Below, one piece after another: positions 1 through 11,730 of a stretch of DNA of 64,000 bases; positions within the stretch are counted from its first letter, which is position 1, and each line of letters starts with the position of its first letter. The DNA is from Anoplopoma fimbria (taxonomy: Eukaryota > Chordata > Actinopteri > Perciformes > Anoplopomatidae), in contig NC_072450.1 of NCBI RefSeq assembly GCF_027596085.1, forward strand, positions 31,277,676 to 31,341,675, written 5' to 3'. The position numbers were made by a program, and so were the translations under genes. The notes below the pieces were generated by a model. It was not told the DNA's origin, searched no databases, and was given only the letters and a program-made list of their open reading frames with translations.

Positions 1-1020
1 GAACCCCATTGTTGCATCAGAGGTGGTGAGTAGATTTTTGCACCTGAGGGGAGTAAGCGGTAGCACCCCTGGGCACTCCTCAGTGTAGTCTGCCTCCCCA
101 CCAGTGGCCTCAACCTGAAGTCCATTGTTTTGTTAAATGTTGGCCTGGACATTTTAGAAGATTAAAGGTTGTTATGCAGTTTTCAAGATTGTAGCAAGGC
201 CTTTTTAGCCAATATTATAAAAGTTTTATTTTATTCCCATTATTGGGTGCGTTAATGCTCAAAACCCGCCTTGTTTTTCCTCATCCTGGCGGTCCTGCAG
301 CACCTCTTCTGACCCTCTCTGTGTAACGCTCTGTTACAGCGCCTGATCCTCCCCCCAGACAGCCAAGTCTGCCCTGATTGGTCAGCTAGCCCGCTCTGTT
401 GCTATTGATCAACCGCGCGGCGCATGTGTCGGAAATGTTCCGGCCCTTACCATAAACAGAATTCAGCTCCCTCAGCCCCTCATGGAGATAAGCCCCTCCT
501 CTATCACTAGTGCCGAAAATAAACACAAATGTTCCAGCGGTCAAAGTGAAAGTAATGCAATAGGAAATTTAGCTTTGTTTGGTGTGAACGCATCATTAGT
601 TGTGGTGGGGTTTTTGTGCCCTCTGCAGAACAGTGTCTGTACTTAGGATTCATATGTGTAGTCCCAAAAACTCTAATAGAGTGATACCCCCTGTCTAGCT
701 GATCGTGTGATGTCAATTTAACAATTTAAATATTCAATCTATATTGTATCTATACTTTAATCTTAGCCCTAGGGGAATTTGTAAGATGAAATTTTTGGGG
801 GGTAAATAGTGACCTTTTCCCAAAAGACTAGTCTGGTTTTGGAATTTAATAACATTGTGCGCCATAGGAGCATAAATTTGACGTCTATAATTATCGCTCT
901 CAGTATGTTTCAGGGAGACTGAGTTTGCAGCTGAATACAAAAAGAGCTGAGAGCTGAGAAATCTCCCATCTTAGGGAAAGTCTCCAACTCCGGCAGTAGA
1001 GGACGGATTCGGCCCAGCAC
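1..1020. other. Non-coding, with a repeat-like CCAAT-bearing block
   Basis: No supportable gene. Positions about 300-500 are richer in GC than the surroundings and carry an ATTGGTCAG motif (about 375-383), a following CTATTGATCAACC and a CpG cluster. This block resembles interspersed sequence I have met in fish genomes, but I cannot name the family. The remainder is AT-rich with no motif I can interpret. Confidence 0.4.
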
Positions 1021-1315
1021 ATGAGCAAGCAGGAGTACGACAAGATGGTCGCAAGGTATGTTGTAGGGAATCAAAAAGCCTCAGACAAAAAAAAACAAAT
1101 GTAAAAGATGGAAGTCCAGTGCGTGTGAGAAAAGAGAAGCTGCAGATGGAGGAGCAGATCCACCAGACGAACATTGAAATTTACAGACATTGCAGGTAGT
1201 ATCGCTGGCAATTGAAACCTAACTATAGAGAGCTAATTGTAATAGGCTACAAATAAAAACATTCGAGCTAGCTGAAGTTACTTCATTAACTCACTATAGA
1301 TCATTAATGTAGTTA

Positions 1316-1386
<71 letters not shown>

Positions 1387-1596
1387 TAGGTGGTGCTGGG
1401 TGTTGGAGGGAGTGGGCTTTCCTATTGTGTAGAGACTTCTCCACCATCTGCCAGCCTGCTCCCGGCCTCTTCGCCTGATCGTCCCGATGAAGACCATATG
1501 TTGTCCCTGGTCGCCGTTCCCCAGCAGGACCTCTCCTGCATCCTCCCAGCCCATTTTGCAAACACTCAGATAAACACACACATGCTGCACACTTAA
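1021..1596 (+). CDS. Weak candidate: three small exons that join in one frame
   Basis: Product not recognised. Segment 1021-1055 begins with ATG, reads MSKQEYDKMVA and ends at a textbook donor (AAG|GTATGT). Segment 1130-1195 follows an AG acceptor without a good pyrimidine tract, stays in frame, reads KEKLQMEEQIHQTNIEIYRH (charged, coiled-coil-like) and ends at CAG|GTAGT. A third segment from 1455, after a pyrimidine-rich CTGCCAG acceptor, continues the same frame to a TAA at 1594-1596. The first intron would be 74 bp, a size common in teleosts; the second contains the (TG)n tract. If read upstream, the frame meets a TAG seven codons before the ATG, so this ATG or an upstream acceptor at about 998 would be needed. 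It could be part of a host gene, a processed fragment, or chance. Each open segment is short, so confidence is low. Confidence 0.2.
1320..1385. repeat. (TG)n microsatellite, about 32 units
   Basis: Uninterrupted TG dinucleotide run. The long reading frames across it on the minus strand (Thr-His repeats) are products of the repeat. Confidence 0.97.
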
Positions 1597-4150
1597 TTAA
1601 AACCCTCACTTAAACACATAAGTAAATGCAAATAAACCTGCTCTTTGCACAAACACCAGTGAACATTAAAGTGATACAGCACTTTTATATACTGTTAAAT
1701 ACGTTTCATCAGCGGGAGTTGCCCAGCAACCTTCCATCCAAGTAGAGCAGAGATGATGTAGATTTGTCCTGTTCATCCATGTTAAATTGCCGGTTTATTA
1801 TAGACACAATATTTTTGATTCTTCGCAATGAGGGATGAATCAAAAACATTGTTTTTTATTCACACATCAAATTAAGTTGTTGTGTGCAGGTTTACTAAAG
1901 AAATTGCTTTGAGTATAACCGATACATTTATTGTTTAAGTGTGTTGGGTGACTTATTCAGAATTTATTCGGAATAAGATGGGGTACACACACATGCCATC
2001 TATTTGCATGTGACATGTCCTAAACCAGCATGCTCTCATTCCCAGTGCGTCAAATACAAACACTTTCTTATGCCCCTTTGCCTCTGATAGGCATCCGTTA
2101 TATCTGATCACTATCTGATCAGGGCTGAAGTCAACCACAGAAAATCTTGGGAGACTGAAATTCTGCCTACTCTACAACCAACCGATTGGTCCATTGGTTG
2201 AAATTACCTAAATGAATGATACATAAACATAAAAATCCTTTTGCCACATTTTAAATCATTTGTAACTTTATTATTATATACTTAATGATAAGACTGAAAG
2301 TCGACCAGCGTGCTGCAGTTACATTAAAAACAAGCAGATTAGGTATAATTATACCAAACATAACAAAATAGGCCCATTCTGATATGTATAAAGTCAAACC
2401 TATCAAGAATTGATGCGTGGGTAATGGTTTTTTAGATATTCGCCGCACTCTGACACCCAGATATTGGAGCCAATCTGCATTGCCCAACCCACAAATACAT
2501 GCCTTAATCATCAATTCCAACCTACCTTTATGAATTACAGTGGCACAATTGTCAGGACTGAGGACTGAGAGACACTGAGAGCCGTGGTCATCTCCTCGGC
2601 GCTTCTCCCGCGGGGCAACAGCTACAGCTGGAGTGGTCCAGATCTCTCTCTCTTTCAAACCGTAGAGGGAGGATCTAGGCTAATTAATTATTCACCATTC
2701 ATTATGTTATTGTCAAACAGCTGCAAAAGAACAACCCCTTCGTTAAGATTATTAAGAGAATATTGGATCAAGAAGCTCTTTTCTTCATTTTAAAGTAACT
2801 CCAGCAATTGAGCTACCAATGAGGATTTAGTCTGACAAGATCAAATCCACCAACAGAACAGAAGGTCTCAGCCCTACCATTTAATGCATCATCTCAAAAC
2901 GGTCGTGTTAAAAAGACAAGTGTAGCCGCAGCCTAAATCATGCTGAAAAATATGTGAGTTACGTCTGTGTGTTCATAGTAAACTCAGTTATGACTCTGAG
3001 AAGAAGTGCAATTGCGTCAACCTAATACCCAAGAGAAGACGTATGCATATGTTATTGTTGTGTGTATTTTGGAGTTGTTTGTTACCAAAACAAAGCCAGA
3101 AAAAACACAATATTTGATTTATGTTCATTCAGATGGGCAAAAACCTAAGACGTTAGCCTGAAACAAGTTTACAAGGGGGTAATATTTATAATGGAGATAT
3201 ACATTTTCTTCTGCCACACAGCCCCCAAATTGATTAATGCAGCTTTAAACAGCCACGTTTTATCTGCCAGTAGGAGCTGCCAGCATGATGCTGCCTAGCG
3301 TAGCCCTAACTGCTCTCTAATATCTAATCATTTTCCTTTGGGCCTTGACTCACTTTAAATCTTCAACTCAAACTGGCATGAAACAAAGACTAGGCGTACT
3401 GGGTGGAACAGTAAATTGCATTTCCTGGCACTGTCCTCTCTCACCCATTCTAACCTCTTAACTGCTGTTGAACAGTTAAGAGAGTAATTAAAATCTTCCC
3501 TGCGTTTGATTCTGTGCAAACTCTTCTGAGTTCAGAGGTCAACAGTTGAGGCAGGGAATCTTAACTGTGTAATGAAATACACTGAAGAGGGGATAAAAGG
3601 AGAGGAATATTAAAAGATACATGTAGAAGTGGCCAGTAACACAATGTCTAAACCCCTGGGGCGATTTTATGCAAAGTCTTTATGATATGCTAAAAAATGT
3701 TAAAACCTCCCAAACGGGTGGAGGTGTAGATGCTGCTATAGCATCAGTTCTATGAGAACTTGGAAGTATTTCTTCATTGAAAGAAGAGCAAAGAACAGCA
3801 TTGAAGACTCCTCTCCATGCAAAAGTATCAGAGAACTACAGTGGCCTACAGGACGGGATAGGTATCTTTAGGATTTGGCTGCTTTGAGAAAAAAGAAAGC
3901 CGGCAGATAAGTTTACAAAAATAAAGCTTTTGGTGGATCTTTCGTGCTGTGCTTGTGTAAACATAGCGGTGATGGCCGACAGAATTAGGTTTCACTTTCT
4001 TTTTACATGTTCACAGATGTATTGATAAAGTATTGGCTTTTTACTTGCAAATATTTTATTGCACTTACAGGAACAAGCGTAGTTGCCATCCACTTGAGTG
4101 TCCTTCATTTCACCTGGTTCACTTCACCACAGCGGCCCGTCTGCTCGTGC
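1597..4150. other. Non-coding stretch, no gene supported
   Basis: AT-rich sequence with many stops. On the minus strand, the 2251-2658 interval is open for 135 codons and has a GC-richer part (2540-2660) ending, in minus orientation, at AAAG|GTAGGT near 2524-2533, which resembles a splice donor. No family is recognisable and no matching acceptor or downstream exon was found, so it is not called as a gene. Confidence 0.4.
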
Positions 4151-4387
4151 TACAGTACCAGTCAAAAGTTTGGACACACCTTCTCATTCAACTACTTTGA
4201 AGAATCTAAAATATAAAACATATTCTGGTTTGTTGAGCATTTGTTTGTTTACCACATAATTCCATATGTGTTCCTTCATAGTTTGGATGTCTTCAATATT
4301 AATCTACAATGTAGAATTTCTTTTAAATTAAAATAAAGAAAAACCCTTGAATGAGAAGGTGTGTCCAAACTTTTGACTGGTACTGTA
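4151..4387. mobile_element. Tc1/mariner-type MITE, 237 bp
   Basis: Short non-autonomous element bounded by TA. The left end TACAGTACCAGTCAAAAGTT is repeated inverted at the right end (AACTTTTGACTGGTACTGTA), and the match continues inwards through the TTGGACACACCTTCTCATTCAA stretch, giving inverted repeats of roughly 40 bp. The interior is AT-rich with no coding capacity. This is a widespread fish family mobilised by Tc1-type transposases. Its ends differ from those of the full Tc1 copy at 11.4 kb, so that transposase is probably not its partner. Confidence 0.9.
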
Positions 4388-7300
4388 CATGTGAGTGTTT
4401 GTGTATATGTGGGTAGTTAGAGGAGCTCAGCATGACAGAGAGAGCAGAGCAAATGCTCACTGTAGCGGGGTAATAAATGACATCAAAATATTAAAAAGTA
4501 CTAATAAAAAGATATAATACCGGGTTATGGAACACACCCCCACCTTCAGATAACTTAAAACACGACAGGCTCTAGCTAGAGCCAGTGTCGTCCTTGGCTG
4601 CCCTAAAAATATGTCAGTGCAAAATTGAAGATGACCCGCTCACAATGTTGATATAAATGGCTTTTTCTTAGCTAAGGAAAACATAACGATTCATAATTTC
4701 AGGTGATTTATACACTGATTAAAACATAGTTTTTTTCAATTGCATCGTCATTTAATGCTTTACAGTTATTTCAGGAAGTAATGCGGCATTCACATCATGT
4801 GGGATTGAAAGTTGTAATGTTGACACAGTTGCTGGAACTGGTTCCGGTTACTTTCAAATGACATGATTGTGGTACAGTGTCCCGTAGCTGCTGGCCACTG
4901 GTGTATAGACTGACTAATGAACAATGCAATTTGGTGGTTGGTCTACATACTATTCTACATTTGTCTACATCCACATCTACAACTCAAGTGTATGTTCTCT
5001 GTATCACTGCTGCCAGCTGCTGCCACCATCAACTGTTTTCAATTCAAAAGAACTGATATGAGTTTAGCCTCCTCTTCACTGCCCGAGGCATCACTACCAC
5101 TCACTTGGAGCGGAGGAAGTGCATTTTCGGACAGCCAAACAATTTAACAGTTTGCACAATGAACAGCACGGATCTCATCACATTTTATGACATTCTGTCA
5201 CAGTCGAAGCAAATTTGTTGGATTCAGCTTTTCACTGCTGAGGAAATACAACAAAAGGAGGCAGAAGCTCAGTCTGATGGTGCTCGCGGCTGACTTGCCA
5301 CTAGGAGCCAATGGCTAGAGTCGGTGTGGTATCATTTGTGCTCCATGTGCAATGCAGCGCCAGACAAAAAACTCCCTGTGCAGAGACTTTAACTGCCGAT
5401 GATGCGTTGGGACATGTTTGCCAGCACAAGTGCAGATGACGGTTCTAAGTGATCCGGGGGGGATTTGAAACTTTCTCTGACAATAAACTTGAAGCAATAC
5501 CATAGTCAATTGGCGTATAAGTGGTTTTACTGTAAAGGATTGGACATCCAGAATGGTAAACAAAAAAAGCACATCCACAGCTCATACTTGATAAGTACTT
5601 AGTCCTGATTTGTTAACTGGTTTAATGAAGTATGTTGTGTTTTGTAATTTCTTGATTTGCACCAAAAAATAAAATAAAAAAAGAGTGTTAATGATAATGG
5701 TGGTGTTAATGATGATAACACTGCCAGCAACAGCTCTTAGCAACACATCTGTGCTATCAGACGATTTGATGATTTTTTTTCTCACCGACAGCAACATCTT
5801 CATCTTGTTTAGTTAATAGCTTATACAAAGTAGAAATAACCCAAAGACATAAGTAATGAAAAAAAAAAACATGAACCAGGCTGGTGTCAAGTTTAAAAAC
5901 AAACATCTGCCAGACATAGCAGTTTGGTGTGGACAAAGCAGTAGTAATGTGACCAGAATGATGATATAAGTGAGAGCAAGGCACAGCAGAGGTATATTCT
6001 GAAATGCTTCTCTCAGAAGAAATAGAGCTATGGTTCATATTATAGCAGACCAGCATTCTGTACTTGAGTGTTTGAATTGTTATCCCATTCTGCTTGGAAA
6101 AAAAAGCTCAGCCAAGATGATCCCATTTTAGGCTTTTACAATCCCCTCTCTTCATCTCTCGGGGGGCTTCGGCGTATCTTCTCAGCCAAAGATGACTCAT
6201 TGGTTTAGAAACCGAAATCTTTTTTCATGCAATTAAGCGCAGCACTTTCTTTTCATCCTCTATTTTGACACACCTACGGAAAAAGAGACATTATCGGTTC
6301 TACGTCGGAGAAAGGATAAATCCTCAGTTCATTGAGAAAAAGAAAGCAAAAATGAGGCCCGCTGCATATATGTATATGATTGTTAGGATCTTTTAAGGGT
6401 TTTAATCAGCACCAATGTGCATTTTATATATATCTGCAACACACACATATACACAAAAAAGTGAAACACTCTGGTAGCAGCCAGAAATGATTATGCCCAC
6501 TACAGAGCTATACAGTCCGTGTCTACATACTGGTATAAAGGTGAAACATTCTCAACCACATGTGGACATGGATTCATAACTCAGTGGCGTCCAGGTGTGA
6601 GGCGCAGGTGTGTGTGTTTTGTTCTCTACCACCCACACTGAACATTCAGACGTGTAAAACACTGAAAACAATAAGCTGCCATTTGCCTGGGTGCTGGCTG
6701 ACGTTTGCCACCTTGAATCACAGATTTAGAATCTATTCTGTTCCCTCGACTGGAGCTGACTGGGTGTCCACAGGGATTCAACCGACCTCCCCAGCATAGC
6801 CAAAGGTCACACAGCAGAGGTATGGCTTTCTAATGCAATGCCCTTTTGTGGCGTCTGAACTGCCTGCATTGTATTCCCCTCACATAGACTTCTTACAGGG
6901 AGAGAGGCTTTGAGAAGCCGGATAAGGAGAATAGCATTGACAGCAGTTCTAAAGGGCAATCATACAGATAATTCCGTCCAATGGCCCTCTTTATTGAGAT
7001 TAAGGCACCAGCACCTCTGATATTGTATAAACAAAACAATGGGCATTTCACCCTGTGATGGCCCAAGGACTCAGCGAGAGATGCAGTTTATACTCTGACA
7101 ACAGCTCAAGCAATGCTGTTTTCTGATAAGCCGGCCAAGGAGAGTCGCGCCTCTGCCAAGCTGGCACCATAATTCCCTGAGCTAAAGAACAAGGTGTGTT
7201 ATTGTGATGTCATGATAGTACATTTTGCAAGTTTTGGTCGTATCACCGTTGTCAAGTCAAACATGTATTCAGTATCTCTATGTCTAGTTTTCAGGAAGTT

Positions 7301-7591
7301 TGCAAACCAATCTTCTTTATAGAATGTTTCAAGCTCAGCTTGTGTCCATGTTTACTTCCTTGTGAGCTGATGTCCTTTATGGTGAGATTGTCATGACACC
7401 ATTATAATTTTGAAAGAAGTATGAAGGTCTATTTTTATTGAAGCGAACACAGCGCCTCCTGACAATAATTAGAATTTGTTATGGCGAGACCTGGTTAATG
7501 TTAGCCCTCCTGAATATTAATAAATTATAAACTTTCCTTGCACTGCAACAGGAAATAAACGGTGACACATTTGGGATATTTAAAACTGTGA
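4388..7591. other. Non-coding stretch, no gene supported
   Basis: Contains only short reading frames. The 5105-5580 portion has an open stretch of 62 codons on plus (LITFYDILSQSKQ) followed by broken frames. It has a vague look of degraded coding sequence, but I cannot assign it to any family. 6160-6350 and 6960-7200 look unique and non-repetitive. Confidence 0.4.
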
Positions 7592-7725
7592 AATTCAATT
7601 CAATTCAGTTTATTTTGTATAGCCCAAAATCACAAATTACAAATTTGCCTCAGAGGGCTTTACAATCTGTACACATGAGACATCCTCTGTCCTGGAACCC
7701 TCACATCGGCACAGGAAAATGGTCT
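7592..7725. repeat. Interspersed teleost repeat (TATAGCCCAAAATCACAAAT type)
   Basis: Starts with an AATTCAATTCAATTC run followed by TTTATTTTGTATAGCCC, then CAGAGGGCTTTACAATCTG and CCCTCACATCGGCACAGGAA. This is the layout of a very abundant percomorph interspersed repeat. I do not know its formal name. The copy is truncated after the CACAGGAAAA portion. Confidence 0.7.
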
Positions 7726-7971
7726 ATAGCTTCATTTTTAACCTTGCTAATGGCATGGTTCACTGGACAGCAATGTCCAAAGTTATCTCACGGGAAGGCG
7801 CATAAATAGCATGCCCCTTTCTGGGCAATTTGTGTGGCATGTCTACACATTTTAGGCCTTGTACATGACATTTAAATCCTGTTCATTCCCAAGTCGTCAC
7901 GTACGGACGCACAGTCGCAGCTTTAAACACATGGTTAACGTTATAAATTTAACGAGAAGACTTATTGGTTA

Positions 7972-8045
7972 TGATAAGGCAAAAAAACTTGGTTAGGTTT
8001 AGGAAATAAGGTTTTTCAGGTAAATTAGGTATGTTTGTAAGTTAA
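7972..8045 (-). repeat. Fragment of the GGTTAGGTTTAGGCAACAAA repeat family
   Basis: CTTGGTTAGGTTTAGGAAATAAG matches the same motif seen at 31229-31346 and 60774-61016. It is only a fragment. The strand is given relative to the copies that read ACACAGGACTTTCACCCAGG on plus (18063, 29161, 62706). Confidence 0.55.
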
Positions 8046-8342
8046 GTAGTTAACTTAACCTTAAGTCAATGGTTGACTTTTAGTTTCTCGTAGGACACTA
8101 ACAGCTGCCTCCTTGATGAGATACATGTATTTGTTAGACCTAGTTATCCACCTTATCCTCTTACCTCTACAGACTTTCATGCTTTTATTAATTCGTAACC
8201 TGACTTCAGGAGCAGATGACACGAGAGAAGCAAAAAATGCTTTCCAAAACACAAAAAACGATTTAAGACATTGGTGACTTGGTGATACCAGGCTGCAATG
8301 CTAGTCTGTTGGTTTGGATTGCCATTCAATTTAGTAAAAACA

Positions 8343-8735
8343 TTTATGTTCCCCAGAGGATGAATCTTAATTACTTTGATGGTCCTGTGACTTTTCCTCT
8401 AGTGCCAAAATGAGGTTCACGTTTGTCAAAAGAAATATGAAATATTGGATGGATTGTCATGAAATTGTCTGTACATACACTCATGTCCCCCTTGGGATGT
8501 AATTTGTTAACTTTAGTGATTCCCTGACTTGTCATCCAGTGCAATCATGATGTGACAAGCTGTGTGACAATTTGTTTAATGCTAAACAAATATTATTTAT
8601 GATGGCCAACATGCTAAACACCAGCATGTTAGCATTTTGAGCATGCTAGCATTTAGCTCAAAGCACCACTGTGCCTAGGTACAGCCTCACCGAGCCGTTA
8701 GCATGGCTGTTTGGACTCTTATGTCGAGTTTAGTT
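8343..8735 (+). repeat. Interspersed repeat with GTTAGCATGCTA motifs, copy 1
   Basis: Opens with CCCCAGAGGATGAAT, passes through TTGGATGGATTGTCATGAAAT, and ends with repeated AGCATGTTAGC/GCATGCTAGC motifs, then TAGCTCAAAGCACCACTGTG and GTACAGCCTCACCGAGCC. The block order equals that of copies at 25482 and 29502, so the three are members of one family, all in the same orientation. The central portion is diverged or missing in this copy. It is a common fish repeat without coding capacity here. Confidence 0.8.
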
Positions 8736-11365
8736 GACATTAAAAGCGCTTTCAACAAAGTGGGGGTTGCATCATTTCTGCAAGGTGGTTAGGAAATATA
8801 AAAACTTTAACTTCAGTTTTAACATAAATGTAGTGACATGGATTTCACCTGGCTGCAAAAATATTTGAGAGCCTTTCTACTTCCACATGTTCGGCAGTAC
8901 TTGACCTAATGAATGCAAGCAAACACAAAGAGCTTAAGGTTATATATTGGGATGGCAGCTAAATTGCAGAAATGCTAGCAATGTATGTCGATTATCACCA
9001 CCGCAGGATGTACAGTCAAAAAATGACAGTCAGTAATGTCAATGTCGTGACAGACAATTATCTCTTTTTCGTTTCTCTCCCCGTGACTTAAATCATAAAT
9101 ATCTTTCACGAGTGTCAGCATTGCTGATACAATGTAAGACCAATAGCTTGTTTGTGCGTTCAAATATTCCTTTAATGTCTGATGTAACCTGTTGCAAGAG
9201 CAGACAATGAGAGCAGGAGACGGCTGCTTGCAGATATGGGATTAGGAGGAAAAAAAGTAATTTATCCCCTCCTAGCAATTAGAGCATATTATCTTTGTAA
9301 TTACTATTATTATCACAGTTAAAAAGGAAAGCATTTGTAAAAAAAAAAAAAAGTGGCGTTCACGACACCGCACATTACTCGCTTATTATGTTAAAATTTG
9401 TATTAAAAATCTGAAAGTGCAATTATGTCAGCTGGCGAAGAGTCATTAAATCTAGCATGAAAGCCTCCCTGATATCAAATGGTGAGATTCAGCCTCTGTT
9501 CTCGCCAAACTCTCACTGCACAATACAACGGAGCTCTGTCACGCTCCGCAAAGGCTCAACAAAGGACACTGCAGTTCCATTAGCCAAGTAAACAAATCAG
9601 AGAGTGAAATGAGATGCTTTTTATACTGAAACAATGGATTTCCCATAGGAGAAAATATGGCGGGATATGAAACCCAATAATGAGGCACGTGCTCTTGTAG
9701 AAACCCTGAGATGGGAGGCTTGAGTGGAACAAGCCCCATCCATGCAAAAGAGATGAAACATCCTGATGGCGGTTTATGGATGGAAATGAGAATGCACTGT
9801 GTTTGGGATTTACCCGCATTTCTGGAGTATTAGAGATGAGGGAGCCACAATTTGGCATTCGCAGCAAGACACATGCATTCATGTGATCATTTTAAAAGGA
9901 CAATCTGATTTTGAGATGGTTTGGTCCTTATACTGTATCGCATTACACTACTTCCGCCAATTTGAGTGTCAAATTACAGTATTGACTGCAAAAGGGATGG
10001 ATGCAAATCTATTATTTCTAAATTGGCAGACAAGAAATTGTGAGTTCAGATCTGCACTGATGCCCTTTTTTTCCCTGAAAATAACTAATGTAAAAACATA
10101 TGCTCCATACTAAGTGAAAATCAATCTGCCATCTACGATTGTCATATTCCTCCTCACCTAGCAGTCCGCCTGCAATTATAGTGCAGCAGCCACTTCTACG
10201 TGATGCTCCCCTGAGTACGAATGCCTTTCTTTTTTTTATTTCTATATTTTTTGAAAACGCTCGGCTCTGAAGCCAGAGAAGATTAGAACTGGATAGTTGC
10301 GATCCCTGTCTTTAGATGAGAGCTCTTGGGGGACCCTGGGTTGGTGGCTTTATCTCCGTCCGAGACAGAGGAGACCCTCCCTACAGCTGCTTTAACACGG
10401 AGGTGCTCTAAGTACGTCTGACAGAGTATTGATTATCTCAGGTCTCATGTGCGGCAGGACGGCATTAGCTCCCCACAGCCAAACAGACATCTCGCACACA
10501 TACGGGCCCCGATGACCTCAAGACTGATGGTTGGAGAAATGCTGTCAAATCACCGTGTGGAGACAGTGAAAGGGTAGAGAACAGGGTACACCTGTGAAGA
10601 GCACTAATACTGCTTCTTCGTGATTATCAGGATGGGGATATTGCTATATTCTAAATGATTGCATAATTTGCCCATATCTCTTAAGAGTGGTTTTGTTTAG
10701 TGTTTCAGAATTAAACGGTGCTCATCACTTTAAAATCTCTCAGAAAAAGGTAATTGATTTATATACTTGGATCTTGGGTTCAAATGTAAAGGAGATCTTC
10801 ACATGCTGTTCACATCCAGTTTTAAGTTTGACATTACTGTTAAGACTGAGGTTTGGATGGGTGACTTATGTGAAGTAGGACTTACATTTATATTAAAGCT
10901 GATTTGAATTACTTTCTGGCAACTTATTGGGGGCAATAACGACAAGCTGAAAAACATAAATATATACACTTTCTGGGGTTTGTTTTCAGGGTAGGATTGT
11001 GGTTGTACAAAGTGCAAAATACTTTGAGGCCACAGTTCAACAGAAGCACTTTGGTTAAGTTTAGGGAAATAATTTGGTTCCAGCTTAATATTTGCAGAAT
11101 GTGATTACAAAAGCAGATTTCGGGGTCGACATAATCAAACAATTACCAAAAAGAGGCTCCATGGATCTGCAGAGTTGGCTGCTAATTCTTTGTATGTCAC
11201 TCACCGTTTGCAATGTCATATGGTTTAATAAAAGGTCTTATGGAGTTACAATTTGAGAAATTCTTTAAAAAAGAACAAGTAACTGAAGTTTAATTTTTTT
11301 GTCAGTTTCCGATTCAACTCAGCCAGGCTGAAGCATTGTGTCAAGTTAGGGCCTAATGAACCTTA
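8736..11365. other. Non-coding stretch, no gene supported
   Basis: Only chance-sized reading frames are present. 9360-9500 and 10140-10580 look like single-copy sequence. No RNA gene, transposon end or long repeat is visible. Confidence 0.4.
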
Positions 11366-11571
11366 TACAGTGGGTACGGAAAGTATTCAGACCCCTTTAA
11401 ATTTTTCACTCTTTGTTTCATTGCAGCCATTTGTTAAAATCTTTTTTCGCATTAATGTACACTCAGCAACCCATCTTGACAGAAAAAAACAGAAATGTAG
11501 AAATTTTTGCTAATTTATTAAAAAAGAAAAACTGAAATATCACATGGTCATAAGTATTCAGACCCTTTGCT
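11366..11571. repeat. Left terminal inverted repeat (IR/DR type) of the Tc1 element
   Basis: About 206 bp. The outer transposase-site motif (GAAAGTATTCAGACCCC) lies at about 11379-11395 and the inner one (AAGTATTCAGACCCTTTGC) at 11552-11570. The motif pair spaced about 170 bp apart defines the IR/DR structure. Compared with the right repeat, this one lacks about a dozen bases of the GAACTTTTTC portion near 11445. Confidence 0.93.
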
Positions 11572-11730
11572 GTGACACTCATATTTAACTCACATGCTGT
11601 CCATTTCGTCTGATCCTCCTTGAGATGGTTCTACTCCTTCATTGGAGTCCAGCTGTGTTTAATTAAACTGATTGGACTTGATTAGGAAAGGCACACACCT
11701 GTCTATATAAGACCTTACAGCTCACAGTGC

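Noticed and set aside
1294..1609. Minus-strand frames rich in Thr-His repeats
   Set aside because: They are translations of the (TG)n microsatellite. The same applies to frames at 35251-35511, 38913-39462, 44206-44543 and 47138-47401.
2251..2658. 135-codon minus-strand frame with a donor-like end
   Set aside because: No partner exon, no recognisable protein and no promoter; half of it is AT-rich filler. Kept only as a note.
5105..5580. Suspected degraded transposase coding sequence
   Set aside because: Short broken frames with a few cysteines, but no catalytic motif, inverted repeats or target duplication could be found.
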